The notes under the pieces: model-generated | Told to the model about the DNA's origin: nothing | Database searches by the model: none | The model's input: the letters and a program-made list of their open reading frames with translations, nothing else | Made by a program: the position numbers and the translations under genes | DNA from: Collimonas sp. OK412 | GTDB lineage: Bacteria > Pseudomonadota > Gammaproteobacteria > Burkholderiales > Burkholderiaceae_D | DNA length: 64,000 nucleotides | Reading direction: 5' to 3' | Assembly (NCBI RefSeq): GCF_900112135.1 | Contig: NZ_FOLC01000013.1 | Span: 62,001 to 126,000 of the forward strand | In this document: positions 53,438 to 62,084 of the stretch, in pieces | Numbering within the stretch: position 1 is the first letter of the stretch | Layout: every line of letters begins with the position of its first letter

Positions 53438-54451
53438 CTAGGCCTCTGACAAGGCGCGCCGGTGCTCGCCGGGGCTGCTTCCTGTCCATTTCTTGAAGGC
53501 TCGGTGGAAGGCGCTGGAATCGGCAAAACCAAGGCTGATGGCTATCTCTTCTATGCTCCTGGCTGAGCCGCTCAGGTAATTGATCGCCAGGTCGCGCCGC
53601 AGGTTGTCCTTGATCGCCTGGTACGATTGCCCCTCGTGGCTAAGCTTGCGGCGCAGGGTCGAAGCCGGCGTGTTCAGCTGTCTCGACAGGCTGTCGAAAT
53701 CCGACCATTCCGTCAGCGGCAGCTGGCGCAGCCGGCGGCGGATGGTCGCCGCCAGGCTGTCGTGGTTGCTGTATTTCACCAGCAGGTTGCCGGGCGCTTC
53801 GCGCAGGAAAGGCTGCAGCGTGCGCTGGTTCTGCACGATCGGCAAAGCCAGGCAGGCGGCGTCAAAGGTGATGCTGGTTTGCGGCTGGCTGAAACGCGCC
53901 TGGTCGCAAAAGCGGATCTTGTAGTCCAGGCTGGCCAGCGGTTCCTCGCAGCGGAAGTCCGCCGACAGCAGCTGGATGCGGCGTCCGATCAGCCAGCTGC
54001 CGATGCCGTGCACGATCATCAGGAAGGTGCCGTAGGCGAACATGCGGCGCGGGTGGCCGCTGTCGCTGATGGCGATGCGCGCCAGGCCGTCTTGTTCGGT
54101 GAGGGTGGCTGACATGTCGTCCAGCACCAGACGCAGGAAAACCAGCATGCGTTCAAGGGCCTTGCCGAGATTGGCGCTGTGCAGGGCGCTGCGGCACAGC
54201 ATGTTGAAGCTGCCGACCCGCATCGGATGGCTGTCCATGCCGAAGAATTCATCGTCCATGGCATGCGCGATCAGGTACCACAGCCGGCCGTAGTTGGCGG
54301 CGGCGACCCGGGCGTGCGGTTCGTGCAGCCAGCGCGGCGCGATGCCGGCCTCGAGCAGCAGCGATTCGGTATCCATGCCGCGCTGGCGCATGCTGTGCAG
54401 CGCTTCATCGACGAAGCTGATGGCGATCGTACCCTTTTCCCACTCTTCCAT
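53438..54451 (-). CDS. AraC-family regulator with Arabinose_bd-type domain
   Basis: The 337-residue protein has an N-terminal effector domain of the OruR/VirS type (about 10-200) and a C-terminal AraC helix-turn-helix pair (DSLSRQLNTPASTLRRKLSHEG, EEIAISLGFADSSAFHRAFKKW-type). It is divergent from the acyl-CoA synthetase/SDR pair, which it probably controls. Start 54451 has GGAGGTGG 4 bases upstream; that site lies inside the long palindrome at 54453-54574. A longer frame to 54505 would be encoded by the palindrome and is unlikely. Confidence 0.85.
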   Translation of the reverse strand: MEEWEKGTIAISFVDEALHSMRQRGMDTESLLLEAGIAPRWLHEPHARVAAANYGRLWYLIAHAMDDEFFGMDSHPMRVGSFNMLCRSALHSANLGKALERMLVFLRLVLDDMSATLTEQDGLARIAISDSGHPRRMFAYGTFLMIVHGIGSWLIGRRIQLLSADFRCEEPLASLDYKIRFCDQARFSQPQTSITFDAACLALPIVQNQRTLQPFLREAPGNLLVKYSNHDSLAATIRRRLRQLPLTEWSDFDSLSRQLNTPASTLRRKLSHEGQSYQAIKDNLRRDLAINYLSGSARSIEEIAISLGFADSSAFHRAFKKWTGSSPGEHRRALSEA

Positions 54452-54452
54452 A

Positions 54453-54574
54453 TGACCACCTCCAAAACCTACTGCGCGGCTCAATCTCGGGGCGGCGATG
54501 CTCACCGTACTTTCGTACGGCTGCGCTTCTCACCCCGACCTTGAGCCGCTCGCTACGGTTTTAGAGGTGGCCAT
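54453..54574. repeat. ~120-bp imperfect palindrome overlapping the AraC-type gene's ribosome site
   Basis: Outer arms TGACCACCTCCAAAACC (54453-54469) and GGTTTTAGAGGTGGCCA (54558-54574) pair with two mismatches. Inner arms GCGGCTCAA...CGGGG and CCCCGAC...TTGAGCCGC pair next, with CCGTAC-TTTC-GTACGG at the centre. In minus-strand RNA the outer arm contains the Shine-Dalgarno GGAGGTGG of the regulator gene. Confidence 0.8.
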
Positions 54575-54623
54575 AATCTTATTTGCTCGGTATTGCAATT
54601 CCGATCAAACCCGCTGATCGCTT

Positions 54624-54653
54624 TTGACATGGCTGCCAGCCACTAAATATTCT
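54624..54653 (+). promoter_or_regulatory. Candidate sigma-70 promoter of the acyl-CoA synthetase operon
   Basis: TTGACA (perfect -35) is followed after 18 bases by TATTCT as a -10 candidate, about 80 bp before the start codon. Confidence 0.45.
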
Positions 54654-54733
54654 AGACTTGATTGCAGCAATTCTATTTCTAACAACAACAAGAGCCGATT
54701 AAGCCTGCCATTTTAGGTTAGAGGAGAACACTC

Positions 54734-56407
54734 ATGCCATCTGCTTTTCCAGGCGATGCTGCAACTGCGCACGCCAGCATTCCTGAATATGCCGAGTTTT
54801 ATGCGGATTTCAATGTCGACAGCATTGCCGCCGAACTGTCCGGCAGCCTGCAGAGCGGCATCAACGCCTGTGTCGAGTGCTGCGATCGCCATGCCGTGCC
54901 CGGCCGCATCGCGTTGCTTTGGGAAGGCAAGGATGGCCGCAGCGCCAGCTATACCTTCGCCCAGCTCAAGGAATTGTCGGGTCGTTTTGCCAATTTCCTG
55001 AAAGAACGGGGCGTCCAGCCCGGCGACCGCGTCGCCGGATTGCTGCCGCGCACGCCGGAACTGCTGGTCGCGATCCTCGGCACCTGGCGTGCCGGCGCGG
55101 TATACCAGCCCTTGTTTACCGCTTTCGGCTCGAAATCGATTGAATACCGGGTGGCCGCCAGCGAAGCCAAGCTGATCGTGACCGACGCCGATAACCGCCA
55201 TAAGCTGGAGGAAGTGCCGGATTGCCCGCCCATCATGACCGTAGCCGATGAAACGGCGGCCGGCGATTTCAATTTCCGGGCCGAGATGGCGCGCCAGCCG
55301 GCCGAGTTTGCGCCGGTGATGCGCAAGGCTGACGACGCTTTCATCATGCTGTTCACCTCCGGCACCACCGGGCCGGCCAAAGGCGTTGCGGTGCCGCTGC
55401 GGGCGATGCTGGCGTTCTACGTCTACACCCGCTACGCGATGGATGTGCAGCCGGAAGACGCTTTCTGGAATATCGCCGATCCCGGCTGGGCCTATGGCTT
55501 GTACTACTGCGTGACGGGGCCGATGCTGATGGGGCACGCGATTACCTTCTATGAGGGTTCGTTCACGGTAGAAAGCACCTACCGCATCATCGACAAATAC
55601 AAGATTACCAATCTCGCCGGTTCGCCCACCGCGTACCGGCTGCTGATCGCCGGCGGCGCCGAAGCGGCGGCGCCGGCCAAGGGCCGGTTGCGCGTTGTCA
55701 GCAGCGCAGGGGAACCGCTGAATCCCGAAGTGATCCGCTGGTTCGGCGAACACCTTGCCTGTCCGATCAACGACCACTATGGGCAGACCGAAACCGGCAT
55801 GGTGCTGTGCAACCACCATGGCTTGCGGCACGAAGTGCACATGGGTTCGGCCGGCCTCGCCATGCCCGGTTACCGGCTGGCAGTGCTGGACGACGATGAA
55901 AACGAACTGGGAGTGGGCCAGCCAGGCGTGCTGGCGGTGGACCGCCGGCATTCCCCGGTGTACTGGTTCCAGGGTTATTGGCAGCAGGATGCCGCCGATA
56001 ACGAGGGCCGCTATTACGTCACCGGCGATACGGTCGAGAAAAACCAGGATGGCAGCATCAGCTTTATCGGGCGCGGCGACGATATCATTACCTCTTCCGG
56101 TTACCGCATCGGGCCTTTCGATGTCGAAAGCGCATTGCTGGAGCACGCGGCGGTAGTGGAAGCGGCGGTGGTCGGCAAGCCCGATCCCGAGCGCACTGAA
56201 CTGGTCAAGGCTTTTGTCGTCTTAAGCAAGGACTACCAGGCCAGCGCGGAACTGGTGGCCGAGCTGCAGCAATACGTCAAGCATCGGCTGGCGGCGCATT
56301 CCTATCCGCGCGAAATCGAATTTTTAACTGAACTGCCCAAAACGCCGAGCGGCAAACTGCAGCGCTTCATCTTGCGCAACCAGGAAATCGCCAAGGCTAA
56401 AATCTAA
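54734..56407 (+). CDS. Acyl-CoA synthetase (AMP-forming)
   Basis: The 557-residue ligase activates a carboxylic acid to its CoA thioester through an acyl-adenylate. Motifs are TSGTTGPAKGVAVP (P-loop), YGQTETG, YYVTGDTVEKNQDGSISFIGR and the C-terminal lysine motif LPKTPSGKLQR. It resembles medium/short-chain and acetyl-CoA synthetase-like enzymes; the DPGWAYGLYY segment is typical of that group. GAGGAG precedes the ATG by 8 bases. It is followed by an SDR dehydrogenase, so the pair likely starts breakdown of a short or branched acid. Substrate unknown. Confidence 0.87.
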   Translation: MPSAFPGDAATAHASIPEYAEFYADFNVDSIAAELSGSLQSGINACVECCDRHAVPGRIALLWEGKDGRSASYTFAQLKELSGRFANFLKERGVQPGDRVAGLLPRTPELLVAILGTWRAGAVYQPLFTAFGSKSIEYRVAASEAKLIVTDADNRHKLEEVPDCPPIMTVADETAAGDFNFRAEMARQPAEFAPVMRKADDAFIMLFTSGTTGPAKGVAVPLRAMLAFYVYTRYAMDVQPEDAFWNIADPGWAYGLYYCVTGPMLMGHAITFYEGSFTVESTYRIIDKYKITNLAGSPTAYRLLIAGGAEAAAPAKGRLRVVSSAGEPLNPEVIRWFGEHLACPINDHYGQTETGMVLCNHHGLRHEVHMGSAGLAMPGYRLAVLDDDENELGVGQPGVLAVDRRHSPVYWFQGYWQQDAADNEGRYYVTGDTVEKNQDGSISFIGRGDDIITSSGYRIGPFDVESALLEHAAVVEAAVVGKPDPERTELVKAFVVLSKDYQASAELVAELQQYVKHRLAAHSYPREIEFLTELPKTPSGKLQRFILRNQEIAKAKI

Positions 56408-56428
56408 AGAAGAAAAGAAGAGAAAACC

Positions 56429-57196
56429 ATGCAAATCGAAAATAATGTATTCCTGATCAGCGGCGGCGGTTCCGGCCTGGGCGCGGCTACCGCCGCCATG
56501 CTGGTGCAGGGCGGCGCCAAGGTGGTGATCGCCGACATCAACCAGGAAGCCGGCGCCGCGCTGGCGACGCAGCTGGGCGCCAACGCCCGTTTCGTGGCGA
56601 CCGATGTGTGCAGCGAAGCCAGCGCCGCGGAAGCTGTCAGCACGGCGCTCACCGTGTTCGGCGGCTTGCACGGCCTGGTCAGCTGCGCAGGCGTGGCGCC
56701 GGCCAAGCGCATCGTCGGCAAGGAAGGGCCGCATGCCCTGGAAGATTTTGCGCGGGTGATCCAGATCAACCTGATCGGCACGTTCAACATGATGCGGCTG
56801 GCCGCGGATGCGATGAGCAAGGGCGAGCCGAATGCCGACGGCGAGCGCGGCGTGATCATCAATACGGCTTCGGTGGCCGCCTTTGACGGCCAGATCGGCC
56901 AGGCTGCCTATGCTTCGTCCAAGGGCGGGGTGGTGGCCTTGACCTTGCCGGCGGCGCGCGAACTGTCGCGCCACGGCATCCGCGTGATGACGATTGCGCC
57001 CGGCATCATGGAAACCCCGATGCTGCTCGGCATGCCGGAAGAGGTGCAGGAGGCGCTCGGAAAAATGGTGCCGTTCCCGCCGCGGCTGGGCAAGCCGGCC
57101 GAATTCTCGGCGCTGGTGAAGACCATCGTCGAGACGGTCTACCTGAACGGCGAAGTGATCCGCCTCGACGGCGGGATCCGGCTGGCGCCGAAATAA
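56429..57196 (+). CDS. SDR-family dehydrogenase, 3-hydroxyacyl-CoA dehydrogenase type
   Basis: The 255-residue short-chain dehydrogenase has the Rossmann motif [42 protein letters not shown] with catalytic Ser, Tyr and Lys, and a C-terminal [16 protein letters not shown]. This end pattern is that of the HSD10-like group, which oxidises 3-hydroxyacyl-CoA with NAD. The gap to the acyl-CoA synthetase is 21 bp, so they form one operon. The stop is followed by a short spacer and the convergent thioredoxin-like gene. Confidence 0.87.
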   Translation: MQIENNVFLISGGGSGLGAATAAMLVQGGAKVVIADINQEAGAALATQLGANARFVATDVCSEASAAEAVSTALTVFGGLHGLVSCAGVAPAKRIVGKEGPHALEDFARVIQINLIGTFNMMRLAADAMSKGEPNADGERGVIINTASVAAFDGQIGQAAYASSKGGVVALTLPAARELSRHGIRVMTIAPGIMETPMLLGMPEEVQEALGKMVPFPPRLGKPAEFSALVKTIVETVYLNGEVIRLDGGIRLAPK

Positions 57197-57242
57197 CGGC
57201 GCAGTCCGGCTTGTGGGGAATGAGGGGCAGCTGGGCGCGAGC

Positions 57243-57707
57243 TTAGCTGCCTTGCCGTTTTACGATCTCTTTATTGAAGAAGTCATAGATGCCGTTCTCG
57301 CCCATGCGGCGGGCATCGGCCAGCTCGCCGGCCTTGGTCGAGTACAGGATCTTGTTGTCCGGGCTGAGCAGCACGGCGGCTGGAATCCCCTTCTTGATCG
57401 GGTTGCCGTAAGACTGGGCAATGTCGAGATTCTTGTCGAAATTGCCGACGTCGATTTTCACCAGCACAAATTTGCCGTCGATCAGCGACGCGCTTTTGCC
57501 ATGGATCGCCTTGTCCAGTTCGCGGCAATCGGTGCACCAGTTGGCGCCGAACACCAGAATCACCTGCTTGTGGCTGGCCTGGGCCTGGCTCAACGCCTGG
57601 CTCAGGTCGGCCTTGGCGTCGGCCTTTTCATCGTAGGGCAGCGGGGCGGCGGCTACCGCCTGCGCCAATAGCAGTCCCAGGCAGAGGGCGAAGAATTTTT
57701 TCATCAT
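57243..57707 (-). CDS. Periplasmic thioredoxin-like protein
   Basis: The 154-residue protein has a signal peptide (about 1-21, MMKKFFALCLGLLLAQAVAAA) and a thioredoxin fold with the active-site motif FGANWCTDCRELD (Cys near 57 and 60) and the cis-proline region KKGIPAAVLL. It probably reduces or isomerises disulfides in the periplasm; the partner is unknown. A second ATG directly follows the first; 57704 has slightly better SD spacing. Single gene. Confidence 0.83.
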   Translation of the reverse strand: MMKKFFALCLGLLLAQAVAAAPLPYDEKADAKADLSQALSQAQASHKQVILVFGANWCTDCRELDKAIHGKSASLIDGKFVLVKIDVGNFDKNLDIAQSYGNPIKKGIPAAVLLSPDNKILYSTKAGELADARRMGENGIYDFFNKEIVKRQGS

Positions 57708-57896
57708 GCAATCCTGTTCAGGTTGGGTATTTTACGGATACGGCCGTATGCCGAATAGTATATTTCGTTTTGGTAATTGGCGGCGCCGCCTCGATTTTGA
57801 CTGAACGATAACTCGTTGCCTGGATCAGAATCAGCGGGAAAGCTCCGTGAGTTTGCCAATTTATGGCAAACTGCGGGCTGATTTCGGGAGCCTCGT

Positions 57897-59162
57897 TTGA
57901 GCATCTTAAAAAATTTACCGTTTGAGTGGCTGGTCGGCATCCGCTATACCCGTGCGGGCAAGCGCAGCGGCCGCAACAGTTTTATTTCCTTCATCTCGCT
58001 CATTTCGATGGCCGGCATCGCCCTCGGCGTGGCGGCGCTGATCGTGGTGCTGTCCGTGATGAACGGCTTCCAGAAAGACGTGCGCGACCGCATGCTGTCG
58101 GTGCTGGCCCATATCGAAGTGTTCGACGCTTCCGGCTCCATGCCGAACTGGGAAGAGGTCGCCCAGCAAGCATTCAAGAACAAGGAAGTGATAGGCGCAG
58201 CGCCCTATGTCGATGCGCAGGCCATGCTGGTGCGCGACAGCGTGTTGCGCGGCGTCGCGGTGCGGGGCGTGCTGCCGGCCGAAGAGCCGAAGGTGTCGGA
58301 CGTGGCCAGCAAGGTCAAGCGCGGCAGCTTCAATGACCTCAAGCCGGGCGAATTCAATATCGTGCTGGGGATAGAGCTGGCGCACGCCTTGAGCGTCGGC
58401 ATCGGCGACAAGGTGACGCTGATGGCGGCGCAAGGGCAGGTGACCCCGGCCGGCGTGATTCCGCGCCTGCGCCAGTTCACCGTGGCCGGGATTTTCGAGG
58501 CCGGCCATTTTGAATACGATTCGACCCTGGCCTTCATCCACCTGGAAGATGCGGAAAAGATGTTTCGCCAGGATTCGCCGTCCGGCGTGCGCCTGAAGGT
58601 CACCGACATGCTGCAGGCGCCGCAGATCGTGCAGCAGCTGGCGACCACGCTGCCGCCCAACCTGTACCTGCGCGACTGGACCCAGCAGAACAGCAACTGG
58701 TTCGCCGCGGTCAAGACCGAAAAACGCATGATGTTCATCATCCTGACCCTGATCATCGCGGTGGCCGCCTTCAACCTGGTGTCGACCCTGGTGATGACGG
58801 TGACCGACAAGCAGGCTGACATTGCGATCCTGCGCACCCTGGGCGCGTCGCCGGGCTCGATCATGAAGATCTTCATGATCCAGGGCGCGCTGGTGGGCCT
58901 GGTCGGTACCGCCATCGGCGTCGGCGGCGGGGTGCTGGTGGCCCTGAATATCGACGTTATCGTGCCGTTCATCGAACGCATGCTGCATGTGCAGTTCCTG
59001 CCCAAGAGCGTGTACGTGATCACCGAATTGCCGTCAGACCTGCGCTGGCCGGATGTCTGGACCATAGGCGGGGTCGCCGTGGTGCTGGCTTTCCTGGCCA
59101 CCCTGTATCCGAGCTGGTGGGCCGCCCGGGTGAAACCTGCTGAGGCATTGCGTTATGAATAA
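57897..59162 (+). CDS. lolC: Lipoprotein-releasing system permease LolC/LolE
   Basis: The 421-residue inner-membrane protein has one N-terminal helix (about 25-50), a large periplasmic domain (about 50-270) and three C-terminal helices with an FtsX core. [28 protein letters not shown] is the family start region, and the end [14 protein letters not shown] is typical. It extracts lipoproteins from the inner membrane for LolA. The start is TTG 57897 with GGAG 8 bases upstream. It overlaps lolD by 8 bases. Only one permease gene is present, as in many betaproteobacteria. Confidence 0.93.
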   Translation: MSILKNLPFEWLVGIRYTRAGKRSGRNSFISFISLISMAGIALGVAALIVVLSVMNGFQKDVRDRMLSVLAHIEVFDASGSMPNWEEVAQQAFKNKEVIGAAPYVDAQAMLVRDSVLRGVAVRGVLPAEEPKVSDVASKVKRGSFNDLKPGEFNIVLGIELAHALSVGIGDKVTLMAAQGQVTPAGVIPRLRQFTVAGIFEAGHFEYDSTLAFIHLEDAEKMFRQDSPSGVRLKVTDMLQAPQIVQQLATTLPPNLYLRDWTQQNSNWFAAVKTEKRMMFIILTLIIAVAAFNLVSTLVMTVTDKQADIAILRTLGASPGSIMKIFMIQGALVGLVGTAIGVGGGVLVALNIDVIVPFIERMLHVQFLPKSVYVITELPSDLRWPDVWTIGGVAVVLAFLATLYPSWWAARVKPAEALRYE

Positions 59163-59853
59163 TACAAACAATTCCATCGTCCTTTCCTGCCGCAACCTGG
59201 GCAAGACCTTTACCCAGGGCAGCTATTCGGTGAAGGTCTTGAACGGTATCGATATCGATGTCGCCAAGGGCGAGCAGGTCGCCATCGTCGGCGCTTCCGG
59301 CTCCGGCAAGTCAACCCTGCTGCACCTGCTGGGCGGCCTCGATGCGCCTACCGCCGGCAATGTCAGCCTGCTGGGCAAGGACTTTACGACGCTGGGCGAA
59401 AAGACGCGCGGCGACTTGCGCAATAACGCACTGGGTTTTGTTTACCAGTTCCATCATCTGCTGCCGGAGTTTTCCGCGCTGGATAACGTCGCCATGCCGT
59501 TGATGATCCGCCGCCTCAAGCGCAGCGATGCGCAGCAGCAGGCGCGCGAGATCCTGGCGCGGGTCGGTTTGGCCGAGCGGGTGATCCATGTGCCGGGCGA
59601 ACTGTCCGGCGGCGAGCGCCAGCGGGTGGCGCTGGCGCGGGCGCTGGTGACCCGGCCGGCCTGCGTGCTGGCCGACGAGCCGACCGGCAACCTGGACCGG
59701 GCTACGGCGCAGATGACGTTCGACCTGATGCTGGAACTGTCGCAGACCCTCGGCACGGCATTCGTGATCGTGACCCATGACATCGAACTGGCGCGCCGCT
59801 GCGGCCGCATCCTGCGCCTGTCAGAGCGCGGGCTGGAGCCGTACCAGGACTAA
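59155..59853 (+). CDS. lolD: Lipoprotein-releasing system ATP-binding protein LolD
   Basis: The 232-residue ATPase has Walker [18 protein letters not shown], the LolD-type Q-loop region [22 protein letters not shown], signature [15 protein letters not shown] and Walker [12 protein letters not shown]. It drives LolC/E lipoprotein release. Its start lies inside the 3' end of lolC. Confidence 0.96.
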   Translation: MNNTNNSIVLSCRNLGKTFTQGSYSVKVLNGIDIDVAKGEQVAIVGASGSGKSTLLHLLGGLDAPTAGNVSLLGKDFTTLGEKTRGDLRNNALGFVYQFHHLLPEFSALDNVAMPLMIRRLKRSDAQQQAREILARVGLAERVIHVPGELSGGERQRVALARALVTRPACVLADEPTGNLDRATAQMTFDLMLELSQTLGTAFVIVTHDIELARRCGRILRLSERGLEPYQD

Positions 59854-59872
59854 GCGCCTGATGTGCAGGGAA

Positions 59873-60766
59873 TCAGGAAGCCGGCGTCGCGAGATGGCCG
59901 GCTTCCTTGTTTTGCAGGCTGCCGAAAAACAGCGCGTACTGGCGGGTGAACTGGGCGCCGAAGAAAAAAATCTGCGCCGAATAGTAAATCCACAGCAGCA
60001 GCGCGATCACCGAGCCGGCCGCGCCATAGCTGGAGGCGACGCCGCTGTTGCCAAGGTAGATGCCGATCAGGTATTTGCCCAGCACGAACAGGGCGGCGGT
60101 GCCGATCGAGCCTATCCAGACATCGCGCCACGGCAGTTTGACCTGCGGCAGCATCTTGTAGATCGAGGCGAACAGGCTGGCGATCACGGCAAACGAAAAC
60201 AGTTGCGACAGCGGCGAGACAACCACCGTCACGCTGATCCACATACCGCCCAGGTATTTGGCCAGCAGCGCCAGCGCAGCGCTCACCACCAGCGAGGTGA
60301 GCAGCAGGAAGGCCAGCACCAGTATCAGCCCGAACGACAGCAGCCGGGTGCGGACCAGGCCCACGAAACCGGAGTGGCGGGTGACAGGCACGTACCAGAT
60401 CTCGTCCAGGCTATCCTTCAGTTCGGAGAATACGGTGGTGGCGCCGACCAGCAGCACCGCCACCGCGATCAGCGCCGCCAGCGGCCCCGAACGGTTGCTG
60501 TGGGCCGCCGCCAGCAGCAGCTGGATGGCGTCGGCGCCGGTCGAACCGATCAAGCCGGAGAGCTGGCCTACAATCTCGCCGCGCGCCGCCTGTTCGCCGA
60601 ATACCGCGCCGGCAATCGCGATCACCAGGATCAGCATCGGCGCCATCGAAAACAGGGTGTAGAAGGCCAGCGCCGCGCCCTTGCTGCCGCAGCGCTGCTT
60701 GAACCATTCCTGCAGGGTGCCGGCCAGCATGGCCTGGATCCGTTGCCGCTCGGGAAATTTGATCAT
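59873..60766 (-). CDS. YihY/BrkB-family inner-membrane protein
   Basis: The 297-residue protein has about six membrane helices and the family pattern GAALAFYTLFSMAPMLILVIAIAG near the start, with SYGAAGSVIALLLWIYYSAQIFFFGA-type region towards the end. The family was once wrongly called RNase BN; its function is unknown. It is convergent with lolD and followed upstream by a lipoprotein gene on the same strand (20-bp gap), so the two may be cotranscribed. Confidence 0.87.
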   Translation of the reverse strand: MIKFPERQRIQAMLAGTLQEWFKQRCGSKGAALAFYTLFSMAPMLILVIAIAGAVFGEQAARGEIVGQLSGLIGSTGADAIQLLLAAAHSNRSGPLAALIAVAVLLVGATTVFSELKDSLDEIWYVPVTRHSGFVGLVRTRLLSFGLILVLAFLLLTSLVVSAALALLAKYLGGMWISVTVVVSPLSQLFSFAVIASLFASIYKMLPQVKLPWRDVWIGSIGTAALFVLGKYLIGIYLGNSGVASSYGAAGSVIALLLWIYYSAQIFFFGAQFTRQYALFFGSLQNKEAGHLATPAS

Positions 60767-60786
60767 GCAGTCGCCTTTTTTGAAAT

Positions 60787-61284
60787 TTACCGGCCGAAGC
60801 GGGAATGCTCATAACGCGGATCGGGGCCGTTTTCGAGCTTGCGCACGATGCCGCTGTCGTCGAAATACACGGTCATCTGCGAGTTCCAGACGCCGGCTTC
60901 CTTGTAAGAGTAATTCCAGCCGTTTAGCTTGACCCGGTCGTAATAGATGGTTTCGTACGGTTTGCCGATGGTGCGCAGGACGTCGGCCTGGTTGAACTGG
61001 TTAACCTTGATGGTAGCGAATTTTTCCAGGGTCAGTACTTGCTCGTAAGAAATCAATCGATGGTCGGGGCCGATTTTCGCCATGTACGTCGCCTGGCCGA
61101 ACGGGCCGCGCGAATATTCCAATAATACATCATTGCCGTCTTGATAAGATCCGGTCGGCCTTCCCAGGCGCGCCAGGACTTGCGCCTCGGGTTCGCCGGG
61201 ATTGACCGGCGGCGCCAGCAGCGAGGCGCAGCCGCCGAGGCCCAGCAGCAAACCGGCCAGGAGGAGGGGAAAGGGTTGCTTCAT
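60787..61284 (-). CDS. BamE/SmpA-like lipoprotein
   Basis: The 165-residue protein has a signal peptide with lipobox LGLGGC (lipidated Cys at about residue 19). Two short repeats with the SmpA/OmlA pattern follow: EAQVLARLGRPTGSYQDGN and ADVLRTIGKPYETIYYDRV. This is the BamE-like fold, duplicated in part. Predicted to be an outer-membrane lipoprotein; it is not BamE itself, judging by length and sequence. Role unknown. Confidence 0.8.
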   Translation of the reverse strand: MKQPFPLLLAGLLLGLGGCASLLAPPVNPGEPEAQVLARLGRPTGSYQDGNDVLLEYSRGPFGQATYMAKIGPDHRLISYEQVLTLEKFATIKVNQFNQADVLRTIGKPYETIYYDRVKLNGWNYSYKEAGVWNSQMTVYFDDSGIVRKLENGPDPRYEHSRFGR

Positions 61285-61328
61285 GGTGATACTCCCAGAT
61301 AAATTGTTGTTGGTGCGACGCTAAGTAT

Positions 61329-61357
61329 TTGAATCCGCAGGATTTTTGCTATATACT
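61329..61357 (+). promoter_or_regulatory. Sigma-70 promoter of rpsO
   Basis: TTGAAT and TATACT are separated by exactly 17 bases, about 95 bp upstream of rpsO. A short hairpin (CGGTCAAGTTTGACCG-like) follows in the leader. Confidence 0.65.
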
Positions 61358-61449
61358 GCGCGTCTGGTCAAGTTTGACCGGATTTTTTAATTGTTTGTTC
61401 ACGGTGCATAGGGTTACGTACTCTGTACACCGCTTGTGAAAGGTAAAGC

Positions 61450-61719
61450 ATGACTATCGAAAAAACAGCCAAGGCCGCTATTATCACTGATAATGCGCGC
61501 GGTCAAAACGACACCGGCTCCCCGGAAGTGCAAGTTGCGCTGCTGACAGCCCGTATCAACGACCTGAACGGTCACTTCAAAGCCCACGCCAAGGATCACC
61601 ATTCCCGCCGCGGCCTGATCATGATGGTTAACCGTCGTAAAAGCCTGCTGTCCTACCTCAAGGGTAAGGATCTGAACCGTTACCGCTCGCTGATCGAAAA
61701 ACTCGGCTTGCGTAAGTAA
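61450..61719 (+). CDS. rpsO: 30S ribosomal protein S15
   Basis: The 89-residue protein has the S15 signature: [20 protein letters not shown], then [18 protein letters not shown] and [22 protein letters not shown]15 binds 16S rRNA early in small-subunit assembly. GAAAGG lies upstream of the ATG. The rpsO-pnp order is conserved in proteobacteria. Confidence 0.98.
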   Translation: MTIEKTAKAAIITDNARGQNDTGSPEVQVALLTARINDLNGHFKAHAKDHHSRRGLIMMVNRRKSLLSYLKGKDLNRYRSLIEKLGLRK

Positions 61720-61816
61720 TCGTAGTGCGCGGCTCATCGTCGGCCTCCGGTATTTTCAGCGGCATCCTGTTTCGATATTTCGTGACGATGTCCTTGGTCC
61801 GTCGATAAGTTGAAAA

Positions 61817-61853
61817 AAAATGCCTGTATCAGTTTCTGATGCGGGCATTTTTG
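61817..61853 (+). terminator. Rho-independent terminator / processing hairpin between rpsO and pnp
   Basis: AAAATGCCTGTATCAG-TTT-CTGATGCGGGCATTTT pairs fully if two G-U pairs are allowed, then T-rich sequence follows. The 61720-62084 gap holds this hairpin and the pnp leader but no gene. Confidence 0.75.
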
Positions 61854-62084
61854 CTTTTGGCAGCAGCTTCTTTGCGGCTTATCTGCACAAGTTTCAAGAG
61901 GTTGGTACTAGGCAAGGAGACGGCAATTCATTGGCAGCAGCCAGCGATGAATCGTCAGTGGTGAGGTGAACGACAGCGCCTGAAAATCTGTCGGCAAATA
62001 AACAATTGCGGGAAAGAGTTTAAGAGCCGCAAGCGTCAGCTTGCAGCGAATTACTCTGTCCCCAACTGATGAGAGGGATATATT

